Notes: generated by a model not told the origin, from the sequence alone. A DNA stretch of 64,000 nt from Peptoniphilus genitalis (GCF_023614525.1 NZ_CP097885.1:1853963-1917962); one strand, 5' to 3'; positions 24,742-32,503 are shown, counted from the stretch's first letter. Made by a program: numbers and translations.

Positions 24742-25716
24742 ATGTGTACAGCAGCAACTTATAAAACGAAAGATTTTTATTTTGGAAGAACATTGGATTA
24801 TGAATTTTCATATGGAGATGAAGTAACAATAACACCAAGAAACTTTGAATTTAAATTTAGAGAAGTAGATGACATTAAGAGTCATTATGCGATAATTGGA
24901 ATGGCATTTGTTACTGAAGATTATCCATTATATTACGATGCAATAAACGAAAAAGGGTTAGCAATAGCAGGTTTAAATTTTGTTGGAAATGCTCATTATA
25001 AAGAAAAACAGGAAGGAAAAGATAATGTTGCTCAATTTGAACTGATACCATGGATTTTAAGCCAATGTTCAAATGTAAATGAAGCTAGAAATTTGATTGA
25101 AAAAATGAATGTGTTAAATACTCCATTTAGTGATAAATTACCATTAGCTAGCTTACATTGGATTATTTCCGATAGCACACAATCAATAACTGTAGAGTCT
25201 GTTATTGATGGAATAAAAATATATGATAATCCAGTAGGGGTATTAACTAATAATCCATCTTTTGATAAGCAAATGTTTGCCTTAAATAATTATATGTATT
25301 TATCACCTAAATCTCCAGAGAATAAATTTAGTAAAGAATTAGATCTAAGTTTATATAGTAGAGGAATGGGAGCAATAGGTCTACCAGGTGATTTATCATC
25401 GCAATCAAGATTCATAAGAGTAGCGTATACTAAATTAAATTCTTTTTCTAAAGAAGATGAAAAATCAAGTGTTAGTCAATTTTTTCACATTTTAGGTAGC
25501 GTTGATCAACAAAGAGGATGCTGTGATTTAGGTGATGATAAATTTGAAATAACAATTTATACATCTTGCTGTAATGTAAATAAGGGAATTTATTATTATA
25601 CAACATATGATAATCATCAAATAACAGCAGTTGATATGCACAAAGAAAATCTAGATAGTAATGTACTTATTTGTTATCCTTTGATAAAGGAAGAACAGAT
25701 AAGAACTCAAAATTAA
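24742..25716 (+). CDS. bsh: Choloylglycine hydrolase-family protein (bile salt hydrolase)
   Basis: A 324-residue Ntn hydrolase starting MCTAATYKT, so that Cys2 becomes the N-terminal nucleophile after Met removal. Other expected active-site positions are present: Arg16 and Asp19 in GRTLDYEF, Asn79 in AGLNF, Asn170-Asn171 in LTNNP and Arg223 in SQSRFIR. The family deconjugates glycine- or taurine-bound bile acids in the cytoplasm, or acts on penicillin V or acyl-homoserine lactones; the length and these residues fit bile salt hydrolases. AGAAGGGAAAG precedes the ATG. It lies 50 bp before a cardiolipin synthase within the inserted cassette. Confidence 0.9.
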   Translation: MCTAATYKTKDFYFGRTLDYEFSYGDEVTITPRNFEFKFREVDDIKSHYAIIGMAFVTEDYPLYYDAINEKGLAIAGLNFVGNAHYKEKQEGKDNVAQFELIPWILSQCSNVNEARNLIEKMNVLNTPFSDKLPLASLHWIISDSTQSITVESVIDGIKIYDNPVGVLTNNPSFDKQMFALNNYMYLSPKSPENKFSKELDLSLYSRGMGAIGLPGDLSSQSRFIRVAYTKLNSFSKEDEKSSVSQFFHILGSVDQQRGCCDLGDDKFEITIYTSCCNVNKGIYYYTTYDNHQITAVDMHKENLDSNVLICYPLIKEEQIRTQN

Positions 25717-25780
25717 TGTTTATCTATAAAGAAGATAAAAGTATTACATATAAAAATGAATTAGTATGAGGAGAAAAAAT

Positions 25781-27286
25781 ATGTGGATGGCAGTAAAAAG
25801 AGGAATTGTTGTAGCAATAGGTTTATTAATACAAATTCTATTAACATTATTTATATATTTAAAATTTGGAGAATTTATAAGTATTATTCATGTAGTTTAT
25901 GGTTTACTTAGTATTATAATTGTTTTAATGATTATCAAGTATAGTAAAAGATTAAGTAGCGATTTAATATGGATATTACTGATTATGCTTTTTCCATTAA
26001 TTGGAACACTTCTATATATCATACTTAGTAATAATATGAAAAGAAGTAAAGTTTTAAAGAATATTAATGAAAATATAGAAAATGGTCAAAAATACTTAAT
26101 ACAAGATGAATTTATAAAAAAAGAAATCGATACTAAAAATTTAGGACAATTAAAATATATAAGTGAATTTGCAGGATTTCCTGTAACGAAAAACAATGAG
26201 ATAAACTATTATTCTCTTGGTGATGACGTTTATCCTGTTATGTTAGAAGAACTAAAAAAAGCCAAAAAATTTATTTTTATAGAATATTTCATTATTAATA
26301 ATGGTACTATGTGGCAAGGAATTTTAGATATATTAAAAGAAAAAGCAAATTCAGGACTAGATGTAAGAGTATTATATGATGATATGGGTTCTTTTGCTAT
26401 GCTACCTAGTAATTATCCAAAGTTACTGGGGAAATATGGAATAAAATGTATGCAATTTAATAAATTATCGCCATTTGCAGGTATTATTATGAATAATAGA
26501 GATCATAGAAAAATGATGATAATTGATGGACATACTGTTTTTTCTGGTGGAATTAATATTTCAGATGAATATATAAATATAAATAGTAAATTAGGAGTAT
26601 GGAAAGATAATGGAATTAGGATAAAAGGTGAAGCTGTTTGGAATTTTACTGTTATGTTTCTAGAAATGTGGAATTCATTTAAAAAAGAAGATAATGATTA
26701 TAATAAATACAAATATAATTTTACTGAAAAGTATAAGGAAAATGCTTTCGTTGTACCTTATGGGGAAAGTCCATTAGATGATGTTATAACCGGCGAAGAT
26801 ATTTATCTAAATATTATCAATCAAGCGAAAAAGTATGTTTATATTTATACACCTTATTTAATTATTGATACAGATATGATAAATAGTTTAATCTTAGCTG
26901 CAAGAAGAGGAGTAGATGTCAGAATTGTTGTTCCTGGAATACCCGATAAAAGAATTGTATATGATTTAACCTCTTCTTATTTTTATACATTAATTAAAGG
27001 TGGAGTAAAAATTTATACTTATACGAATGGTTTTGTACATAGCAAAGTATTTTTATCCGATGATGAAATAGCAACTGTAGGAACAATAAACTTAGATTAT
27101 AGAAGTTTATATTTACATTTTGAATGTGGTATTTATATGAAGGATACAAATGTAATAAAAGATATCAAAAAAGATTTTGAGGATTCCTTTAAAGAATCAC
27201 ATAAAGTAGATGAAAGAGAAGCAAAAAATGGTTTATTTAAAGGACTATGGCAAGCTATTTTAAGATTATTTGCTCCAATAATGTAA
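25781..27286 (+). CDS. cls: Cardiolipin synthase, phospholipase D type
   Basis: A 501-residue enzyme from ATG 25781 (GAGGAGAAAAAAT lies just before it; the in-frame ATG at 25766 overlaps that site). Two N-terminal membrane helices (about 10-55) are followed by a PLDc_N-like loop and two HKD motifs: RDHRKMMIIDGHTVFSGG near residue 240 and FVHSKVFLSDDEIATVG near 415. It condenses two phosphatidylglycerols to cardiolipin and glycerol at the membrane. Carriage with bile salt hydrolase suggests a bile or envelope stress role, which is inferred. It is the last gene of the cassette. Confidence 0.92.
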   Translation: MWMAVKRGIVVAIGLLIQILLTLFIYLKFGEFISIIHVVYGLLSIIIVLMIIKYSKRLSSDLIWILLIMLFPLIGTLLYIILSNNMKRSKVLKNINENIENGQKYLIQDEFIKKEIDTKNLGQLKYISEFAGFPVTKNNEINYYSLGDDVYPVMLEELKKAKKFIFIEYFIINNGTMWQGILDILKEKANSGLDVRVLYDDMGSFAMLPSNYPKLLGKYGIKCMQFNKLSPFAGIIMNNRDHRKMMIIDGHTVFSGGINISDEYININSKLGVWKDNGIRIKGEAVWNFTVMFLEMWNSFKKEDNDYNKYKYNFTEKYKENAFVVPYGESPLDDVITGEDIYLNIINQAKKYVYIYTPYLIIDTDMINSLILAARRGVDVRIVVPGIPDKRIVYDLTSSYFYTLIKGGVKIYTYTNGFVHSKVFLSDDEIATVGTINLDYRSLYLHFECGIYMKDTNVIKDIKKDFEDSFKESHKVDEREAKNGLFKGLWQAILRLFAPIM

Positions 27287-27335
27287 ACGATATAATAAAA
27301 TTAGATAAATAGAAAATTATAATTTGTTGAGAAAA

Positions 27336-27443
27336 TGTACATTTGTAAATGATGTGAGCCCAAAAACAGGAGAGAGAATTTCCTGTTTTTGGTCTCACAT
27401 CAATTGTATCTCTACAGGGAAAGTTGAAGAATTTGACGGTATT
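27336..27443 (+). repeat. Right flank of the bsh/cls cassette with a 21-bp-stem hairpin and 27-bp target repeat
   Basis: 27336-27386 repeats the left flank. Here the hairpin is complete: TGATGTGAGCCCAAAAACAG (from 27350) pairs with CTGTTTTTGGTCTCACATCA (to 27402) with one mismatch around an 11-base loop. 27417-27443 repeats the interrupted NTF2 gene. Confidence 0.9.
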
Positions 27444-27575
27444 TCTTTGATTGTTTGGACAGCCGATAATAAGATAAAAGTATTGAAAGAGTTTGGCTGT
27501 AATTGTAATAACTACAATCCTTACAAAGAGAGTGAAACACCATTGTTTAGAGATGAAAAAGTGAATTGGTTTTAA
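27417..27575 (+). pseudogene. NTF2-like protein, C-terminal part
   Basis: GKVEEFDGISLIVWTADNKI, then KVLKEFGCNCNNYNPY and FRDEKVNWF, continues the fold begun at 24100. An open frame reads back through the hairpin to 27324, but that leader is non-native. The piece has no start site of its own. Confidence 0.85.
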
Positions 27576-27585
27576 GGTGATTACT

Positions 27586-27954
27586 ATGGATATAGATAGA
27601 TTTTTCAAAACGGTTTTATCACAAAATGCAGAAGAACTTAGGAAATATTTTCAAAAGAATGCTGTTATAAAATGGCATTGCACAAATGAGTTTTTTACCT
27701 TAGATGAGTATATAAGGGCAAATTGTGAATATCCCGGAAATTGGAACGGAGAAATAGAGAGAATTGAAGAAAATGAAGATACTATTATTTTAGCTTGTCG
27801 GGTTTTTCCAACAGATAATAGTGAGTCTTTTCATGTAGTAAGTTTTATCTATCTTGAAGATAATTTGATTGTTGATATGGATGAATATTGGTCTTATGAT
27901 GGATTGGCACCAGAATGGCGTAAGAAAATGAAAATTGGGAAACGCATTAGGTAA
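27586..27954 (+). CDS. NTF2-like (SnoaL/DUF4440-type) protein
   Basis: A 122-residue protein from ATG 27586, preceded by TAAGGTGATT. It begins MDIDRFFKTVLSQNAEEL and has the NTF2 pattern of an N-terminal helix, NAVIKWHCTNEFFTLDEYI and a curved beta sheet (IILACRVFPTDN, SFHVVSFIYLEDN), ending KMKIGKRIR. It starts 10 bases after the interrupted NTF2 gene, so the two were originally a tandem pair. It is a possible binder or modifier of a small compound; no partner is apparent. Confidence 0.75.
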   Translation: MDIDRFFKTVLSQNAEELRKYFQKNAVIKWHCTNEFFTLDEYIRANCEYPGNWNGEIERIEENEDTIILACRVFPTDNSESFHVVSFIYLEDNLIVDMDEYWSYDGLAPEWRKKMKIGKRIR

Positions 27955-27999
27955 ATTTCAATTTTGAAAATCAAGCAATTTAATAAAAACTAACACAGT

Positions 28000-28033
28000 A
28001 ACAGTAAATCAAAAATGGTTTGCTGTTTTTTAT
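28000..28033 (+). terminator. Hairpin with T tract before the TnpW-like gene
   Basis: AACAGTAAATC pairs with GGTTTGCTGTT and is followed by six T; AAAGGAG of the next gene follows about 14 bases later. Confidence 0.65.
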
Positions 28034-28058
28034 TGTCTAAAAATGGAAAGGAGAACTT

Positions 28059-28217
28059 ATGGAAGAAGAAAGAAGAAAAATACAAGTACCACCACATAAA
28101 CAGTTAATTATGGATATTGGGAAGACAAAATATACTGTAAACCTACATTTTAAGCAAGGTACAGGCGAAACATACAAGGATAAAATATTAAAGCTAATAT
28201 TGATAGATTCCTATTAA
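28059..28217 (+). CDS. TnpW-like transposon-encoded small protein
   Basis: A 52-residue protein behind AAAGGAGAAC. A short charged leader is followed by a conserved-looking core (MDIGKTKYTVNLHFKQGTGE, then YKDKILKLILID), as in TnpW-type proteins of gut conjugative and mobilisable transposons. The function of TnpW is unknown. Its presence supports the mobilisable-element reading of this block. Confidence 0.6.
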   Translation: MEEERRKIQVPPHKQLIMDIGKTKYTVNLHFKQGTGETYKDKILKLILIDSY

Positions 28218-28273
28218 ATTAATATAACGTAGAAATCAAATTATAAAACTAAGAAATTATATTAGGAGGATAT

Positions 28274-28783
28274 ATGAAAAATTCTAAATTAAACAAAAAA
28301 CTATTTGCGACAACTATGGCGATTCTAATCTTTTCTCAAACTACTGTACCAGTTTTTGCTTCTAGCTACAGTAAGTATAAATCTTCAAACGATGAAGTCA
28401 AATATGAGAGTTTGTTAACTAATAAATTACCTGATTATAAGAAGTCAGAGCTATTTGAATTGAAAAATGAACTTGATTTAAATTATGAAGAGATCAATTT
28501 TCTAGAAGAACAATATTTAATAAATCATAGTGGAACAGAACTAAGATGGAAAGTATCGGCAGTAAAAAAAGTTGTTAAAGTTGCTAAACCAATTTTAAAG
28601 AAAGCCGCGAAGAAATTCGGGGTAAAAATGGGTGAAAAAGGACTAGCAGATTTTACAGACTATTTATTTGAGTGGGAAGATGATCATCAAAATGGTATAG
28701 AGAACTTCTTAATAAATAAATGGGGCTGGAATCAAACAGCAGCTCATTGGGCAGCAAAAACAATAATGTTTGTTGCATTCTAA
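28274..28783 (+). CDS. Secreted cationic peptide precursor, bacteriocin-like candidate
   Basis: A 169-residue protein with an N-terminal Sec signal (KKLFATTMAILIFSQ, cleavage likely after VFA near residue 29). An acidic middle follows (ELFELKNELDLNYEEINFLE). Then comes a strongly basic amphipathic stretch (VKKVVKVAKPILKKAAKKFG, residues about 94-113) and a Trp-rich hydrophobic end (NKWGWNQTAAHWAAKTIM). The layout is that of a precursor whose acidic part keeps a membrane-active C terminus silent. AGGAGG precedes the ATG. A small membrane protein follows 14 bases later and could confer immunity. No named bacteriocin family is recognised; the function is inferred. Confidence 0.6.
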   Translation: MKNSKLNKKLFATTMAILIFSQTTVPVFASSYSKYKSSNDEVKYESLLTNKLPDYKKSELFELKNELDLNYEEINFLEEQYLINHSGTELRWKVSAVKKVVKVAKPILKKAAKKFGVKMGEKGLADFTDYLFEWEDDHQNGIENFLINKWGWNQTAAHWAAKTIMFVAF

Positions 28784-28797
28784 GTAGGATAGTAAAT

Positions 28798-29034
28798 ATG
28801 ATAAAAAAAATCTTGTTTTGGTTTTATTTGGTTTTTTCAGTATTAATTTTAATTATATCATTTGTGAGAAGGATACTTGAGATAGACCTTTTAGATGAGA
28901 ACCATATACTTAAGAAACTATTAGTATTTTTATCAAATTTAAGTATTCCGATGAAACTTGTAATTATAATACTTTGGTTAATGGCAACCATTTATTTATA
29001 CAAAAATTATGCGACTTATATTGACAAAAAGTAA
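28798..29034 (+). CDS. Small membrane protein, candidate immunity partner
   Basis: A 78-residue protein starting at ATG 28798, 14 bases after the secreted peptide gene, with a weak TAGGAT site. Two hydrophobic helices (FWFYLVFSVLILIISFV and LVIIILWLMATIYLY) flank a charged loop (RRILEIDLLDENHILKK), and the end is YIDKK. Size, topology and position fit bacteriocin immunity proteins; no sequence family is recognised. A T-rich hairpin ends the pair. Confidence 0.6.
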   Translation: MIKKILFWFYLVFSVLILIISFVRRILEIDLLDENHILKKLLVFLSNLSIPMKLVIIILWLMATIYLYKNYATYIDKK

Positions 29035-29066
29035 TTTATAAGATTAATTTGACAGTTGAAATATAA

Positions 29067-29102
29067 AAAACGATTAGAAATAAAAATCTAGTCGTTTTTT
29101 TA
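29067..29102 (+). terminator. Terminator after the peptide/membrane pair
   Basis: AAAACGATTAGA pairs with TCTAGTCGTTTT and is followed by T residues. The AAAGGAAA site of the second DUF3847 gene comes directly after. Confidence 0.75.
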
Positions 29103-29121
29103 TTTTAAGAAAGGAAATATT

Positions 29122-29442
29122 ATGGCAAGTAAAAGAATAAAGTTAAGTATTGAAGAACAGATTAAAAAGAAAGAAGAAAGTATTAAACAATTACAAAATC
29201 AAAAAAGACAGTTGAAGAAAAAACTTAATGAACAAGAAAGAAAAGCAAGAAACAAAAGACTCATAGAAAAAGGAGCAGTGTTTGAAAGTATTTTTGAAGA
29301 AAGTATTAACTTAACAAAAGATGAATTTTATAAGTTAATAAAAATGTTAAATGATGAAGAAATAAGATTAAACATGATGGAAATTTTAGAAGAAAGAGTA
29401 GATGATAATGTAGAAAAATCATCTAAAGATGAAATAACATAA
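29122..29442 (+). CDS. DUF3847-type mobilisation-associated small protein (copy 2)
   Basis: A 106-residue protein with a long coiled coil (EEQIKKKEESIKQLQNQKRQ) and the RNKRLIEKGAVFESIFEE core shared with copy 1 at 23460. It ends in a charged tail. It directly precedes the putative transfer origin and the relaxase, which is the standard place for this family. It probably assists relaxosome assembly; experimental roles are not known to me. Confidence 0.8.
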   Translation: MASKRIKLSIEEQIKKKEESIKQLQNQKRQLKKKLNEQERKARNKRLIEKGAVFESIFEESINLTKDEFYKLIKMLNDEEIRLNMMEILEERVDDNVEKSSKDEIT

Positions 29443-29790
29443 TTGTCCCTTGGTTACAAGGGCGCAATTATACACCCTAAAGGGTGCTTGCGTCCTGCGG
29501 AGCCAAACCCTTGCAGGGAGCAACAACCATTCGCTTTTTAAAAATCAAGGGTAAATAAACTCGCTAAGGCTCGCCCTTGACTTTTAAAATTTGAAATGAA
29601 CAAAACAATTAAGCCGACTAACTGCCTGTACCCGTAAGGGTGAAACAACAAAAATTAATTCAGTAGTCGGCTTTTTCTATTCTATCATTTCAAAACGCTC
29701 ATTCACAAAGAGGATATAAAAATCTATTAAGCCTCCACCTACTTGTACCCTTTAGGGTGAAACAACAAAAAAAGAAAGGAAGTGATAAAA
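29443..29790 (+). other. Candidate origin of transfer (oriT) upstream of the relaxase
   Basis: A non-coding stretch with dense repeats. TACCC-gtaa-GGGTGAAACAAC at about 29630 and TACCC-ttta-GGGTGAAACAAC at about 29738 are imperfect copies, each with a mini-hairpin. A stem GCCGACTA near 29613 pairs with TAGTCGGC near 29667, followed by T. AAGGGTG and CCCTTGCAGGG blocks lie at about 29480-29520. Position before a MobQ-type relaxase makes this the likely nick region; the nick site itself cannot be fixed by eye. Confidence 0.55.
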
Positions 29791-31431
29791 ATGGCAGACA
29801 GTTTTCATTTTTCAGTAAACATAATATCAAGAGGAAAAGGAAAAAGTGCAGTAGCAAGTGCAGCATATATAAGTGGAGAAAAAATAAAAAATGAATGGGA
29901 CGGAGTAACCCATGACTATACAAGAAAAGAAAAAGTATTAGTAAAAAATATAATATTGCCTGATCATATACCAAAAGAATTTAATGATAGGTCTACCTTA
30001 TGGAATAAAGTAGAAATGACAGAAAAAAATTCTAATGCCCAACTAGCAAGACAATTCATAATAGGACTACCAAAAGAGTTATCTTTAAGTGAAAATAAAA
30101 ACCTAGTCGAAAGATATATAAAAGAAAATCTAACATCACAAGGAATGATAGTAGATTATGCAATTCATGATGAGAGTCAAGATAAAAATGGAAATATCCA
30201 TTGTCATATAATGACCATAATGCGACCCATAAACGAAAAAGGAGAGTTCTTAGCAAAGTCAAAAAAAGAATATATCCTAGATGAAAAAGGAGAAAAGATT
30301 TTAAACAAAAATGGAAAACCCAAAACAAGAAAAGTAGAACTAACAACATGGAACGATAAAGGCAATGTAGAAAAATGGAGAGAAAATTTTTCAGACCTTT
30401 GCAATGAATACCTAGCAAAAAACAAGATAGAAAAAAGAGTAGACCATAGGAGTTTTAAAAGACAAAATTCAGATTATCTACCGACAATCCATTTAGGATC
30501 AGCAGCAAGTGCAATGGAAAGAAAGGGAATAGAAACTGACAAGGGAAACTACAATAGAGAAATAAGAAAATATAATAACCTTGTAAAAACAATAAAAGAA
30601 GAGATAAAAACATTAAAGGGTTGGATAGGAAATCTATTAGATAACTTATCTACGGCTTATGAAAAATTTAAGGATATAGAAAGAGATAAGGTAATAGACA
30701 ACCCTAAACTTTTTAATCTAACAAATTATCTATTAACTTATTCAGAAATTCAAAAAGAAAAAAGTAAATATCTAAAAGGATATGCAAAAACAAATAAAGA
30801 AAAATATGACTTCAGAAAGCTAACAAGTGCATATAGTTATTTAAGAAAAAATAATATAGAAACCATAGGTCAGTTACAAACAAAAATAGAAAGTTTAAAG
30901 TCTAATAGCTATAGGCTAAATAAAAAAGCAAAGACAATCCATAAAGAAATGGAAGATGTAGAAAAGAAAATTCTATACTATGAAATCTACAAAGCCAAAA
31001 AAGGAGTTTATGAAGAATATCAAAAGAAAAATATATTCACAAAAGACGCATTCTATAACAAATATAAGAAAGACATAGACCAATATAAGGTAGTAAGTGG
31101 GAAATTAAAAAAACTCCTATCAGACAAGGAAAAGCTAAGTCCTAAAAAATGGAATGAAGAAAAAAATCTTTTAATGGCAAATCTTGAAGAAATAAATAAA
31201 GAAAAAGACAAGATAAAAGATGAATACCAGGAAATTAATCATATAAAATATTCAGTAGATTTTGTAAACAAAGAATTAGGTATAGACTTATCCATAGAAA
31301 TAGATAAGTTAATAAAACAAGGTGAAAAACCAAGTGTAATAGTACAGATTAAAAAGTTCCAAGACCAAGTTAATAAAGACAATGAATACAGAGAAATGAT
31401 GAAAAACAAGAAAATGGATCAAGAAAGATAA
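29791..31431 (+). CDS. mobA: MobA/MobL-family relaxase (MobQ type)
   Basis: A 546-residue relaxase that nicks oriT and stays bound to the 5' end during transfer. The N-terminal nuclease domain has HFSVNIISRGKGKSAVASAA with the tyrosine of AAYISGEK, and the metal-binding histidine motif GNIHCHIMTIMRPINEKG near residue 135. After residue 210 the protein is a long basic coiled coil (TIKEEIKTLKGWIGNLLDN onward), as in stand-alone MobA/L proteins without helicase. AAAGGAAGTG precedes the ATG. It heads an operon with small accessory and replication genes. Confidence 0.92.
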   Translation: MADSFHFSVNIISRGKGKSAVASAAYISGEKIKNEWDGVTHDYTRKEKVLVKNIILPDHIPKEFNDRSTLWNKVEMTEKNSNAQLARQFIIGLPKELSLSENKNLVERYIKENLTSQGMIVDYAIHDESQDKNGNIHCHIMTIMRPINEKGEFLAKSKKEYILDEKGEKILNKNGKPKTRKVELTTWNDKGNVEKWRENFSDLCNEYLAKNKIEKRVDHRSFKRQNSDYLPTIHLGSAASAMERKGIETDKGNYNREIRKYNNLVKTIKEEIKTLKGWIGNLLDNLSTAYEKFKDIERDKVIDNPKLFNLTNYLLTYSEIQKEKSKYLKGYAKTNKEKYDFRKLTSAYSYLRKNNIETIGQLQTKIESLKSNSYRLNKKAKTIHKEMEDVEKKILYYEIYKAKKGVYEEYQKKNIFTKDAFYNKYKKDIDQYKVVSGKLKKLLSDKEKLSPKKWNEEKNLLMANLEEINKEKDKIKDEYQEINHIKYSVDFVNKELGIDLSIEIDKLIKQGEKPSVIVQIKKFQDQVNKDNEYREMMKNKKMDQER

Positions 31432-31504
31432 GACCTGGTAAAAATATCTTATCCAAGCTATAATATGACCAAACAACTAAAGGCAGATCTAGGAGGTAAT
31501 AGAG

Positions 31505-31678
31505 ATGAATAAAAGGCAAGAGCTAATAGACGAACTCATAAAAGCAAACGAAGATGGAACATACAAAACATATAAAAGCACAGAAGAAATAAAAGCAATG
31601 AACAATGAAGAAATACAGATTATATATTCCAACATGAAAAACTATCTATCAGACAAAAGAACACACACAAACTACTAA
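31505..31678 (+). CDS. Small charged protein after the relaxase
   Basis: A 57-residue protein from ATG 31505 behind TAGGAGGTAAT. It reads MNKRQELIDELIKANEDGTY, then STEEIKAMNNEEIQIIYSN, with a basic tail. It is helical and without known domain, but the strong ribosome site and operon position make it a convincing gene. Similar short proteins often separate relaxase and PcfB-type genes in mobilisable elements. Confidence 0.6.
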   Translation: MNKRQELIDELIKANEDGTYKTYKSTEEIKAMNNEEIQIIYSNMKNYLSDKRTHTNY

Positions 31679-31796
31679 AGGTGGAAAGGCATTGTAAGCT
31701 ATTTTAAAGTATAAAAGGTACAAAACCTAAGTAAGCTATAAAAACATCAAAATAAAGCATTCCACCACCAAGAACAATAAAATAAAAACAATCAAA

Positions 31797-31837
31797 GGGA
31801 AGTATAGAAAAATTAAAGCCTATACTTCCCTTTTTTT
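31797..31837 (+). terminator. Strong hairpin with T tract between relaxase operon and DUF3801 gene
   Basis: GGGAAGTATAG pairs perfectly with CTATACTTCCC and is followed by seven T. The next ribosome site (AAAGGAG) begins about 12 bases later. Confidence 0.85.
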
Positions 31838-31860
31838 AATTCAAACAAAGGAGATAAAGC

Positions 31861-32388
31861 ATGATAAACGAAGAAATAAGCAAAGAAGCAGGGCAAGCAG
31901 CACAAACCATAATATCATACACAATAAAGGCAGCAAAAGAATCAATTAAATTAGACAAAGAAATTAGAAAAAAGATGAATGATACTTTAGAAAAAGCAAA
32001 TGGAAACCTAAAAAGCCTTATTGGCGATGAAATAAAAATAAAAGACCTCTACAAAAAAGGACAACTAGAAAATATAAGCATAGATCAAAGCAACCTCAAA
32101 GACTTAAGAAAAGAACTAAACAAACTTGGAGTAAGTTTCTCAGTAATGAAAAACAAAGAAAGCAAAAACTATGAAATATTCTTCCAAGCCAAAGACATAA
32201 AAGTAATGGAATATGCCTTTAAGCAAGTCATAGCCAAGGAAAATAAAAAAGAAAAAGAAAGTATCCTAAAACAAATAAAGAAATACAAAGACCTATCCAA
32301 GAACAAGGATAAGACAAAAGAAAAAGTCAAAAGAAAAGTAAAAGAAAAAGTAAAACCAAGTAAAAAAGATATGACCAGAGAAATCTAA
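31861..32388 (+). CDS. DUF3801/PcfB-family protein
   Basis: A 175-residue protein with the DUF3801 pattern: helical N terminus (SKEAGQAAQTIISYTIKAAK), central LKDLRKELNKLGVSFSVMKN and FFQAKDIKVMEYAFKQVI, then a lysine-rich tail (KVKRKVKEKVKPSKKD). PcfB-like proteins are soluble accessory factors of conjugation or mobilisation and bind near the coupling protein. AAAGGAG precedes the ATG. The stop is about 45 bases before the tandem repeats that precede the replication gene. Confidence 0.8.
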   Translation: MINEEISKEAGQAAQTIISYTIKAAKESIKLDKEIRKKMNDTLEKANGNLKSLIGDEIKIKDLYKKGQLENISIDQSNLKDLRKELNKLGVSFSVMKNKESKNYEIFFQAKDIKVMEYAFKQVIAKENKKEKESILKQIKKYKDLSKNKDKTKEKVKRKVKEKVKPSKKDMTREI

Positions 32389-32434
32389 GGGAGTAACGAA
32401 AAGTTACACCCTTAAATAACTAAAATAACAAGAC

Positions 32435-32503
32435 TTCCGAAAATCGGAAATCAAGAATTCCGAAAATCGGAAATCAAGAATTTCGATTATCGAAAATCAA
32501 GAA
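32435..32503 (+). repeat. Three tandem 23-bp iteron-like repeats
   Basis: Copies at 32435-32457 and 32458-32480 are identical and contain TTCCGAAAATCGGAA plus ATCAAGAA. The third (32481-32503) is a variant with TTTCGATTATCGAAA. Each unit has its own dyad. The AGGAG site of the replication protein follows directly. Confidence 0.9.

Noticed and set aside
27324..27416. Apparent N terminus of an 83-residue protein reading through the cassette hairpin
   Set aside because: The leader is translated from inserted repeat sequence with no ribosome site; only the part from 27417 is NTF2-like.
29699..30425. Minus-strand leucine- and phenylalanine-rich frames opposite the relaxase
   Set aside because: These arise from the lysine- and glutamate-rich codons of the relaxase on the other strand.
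32435..32503. Possible CRISPR array
   Set aside because: The 23-bp units are directly adjacent with no spacers, and no cas gene is present; they fit iterons. The same reasoning applies to 37122-37204.
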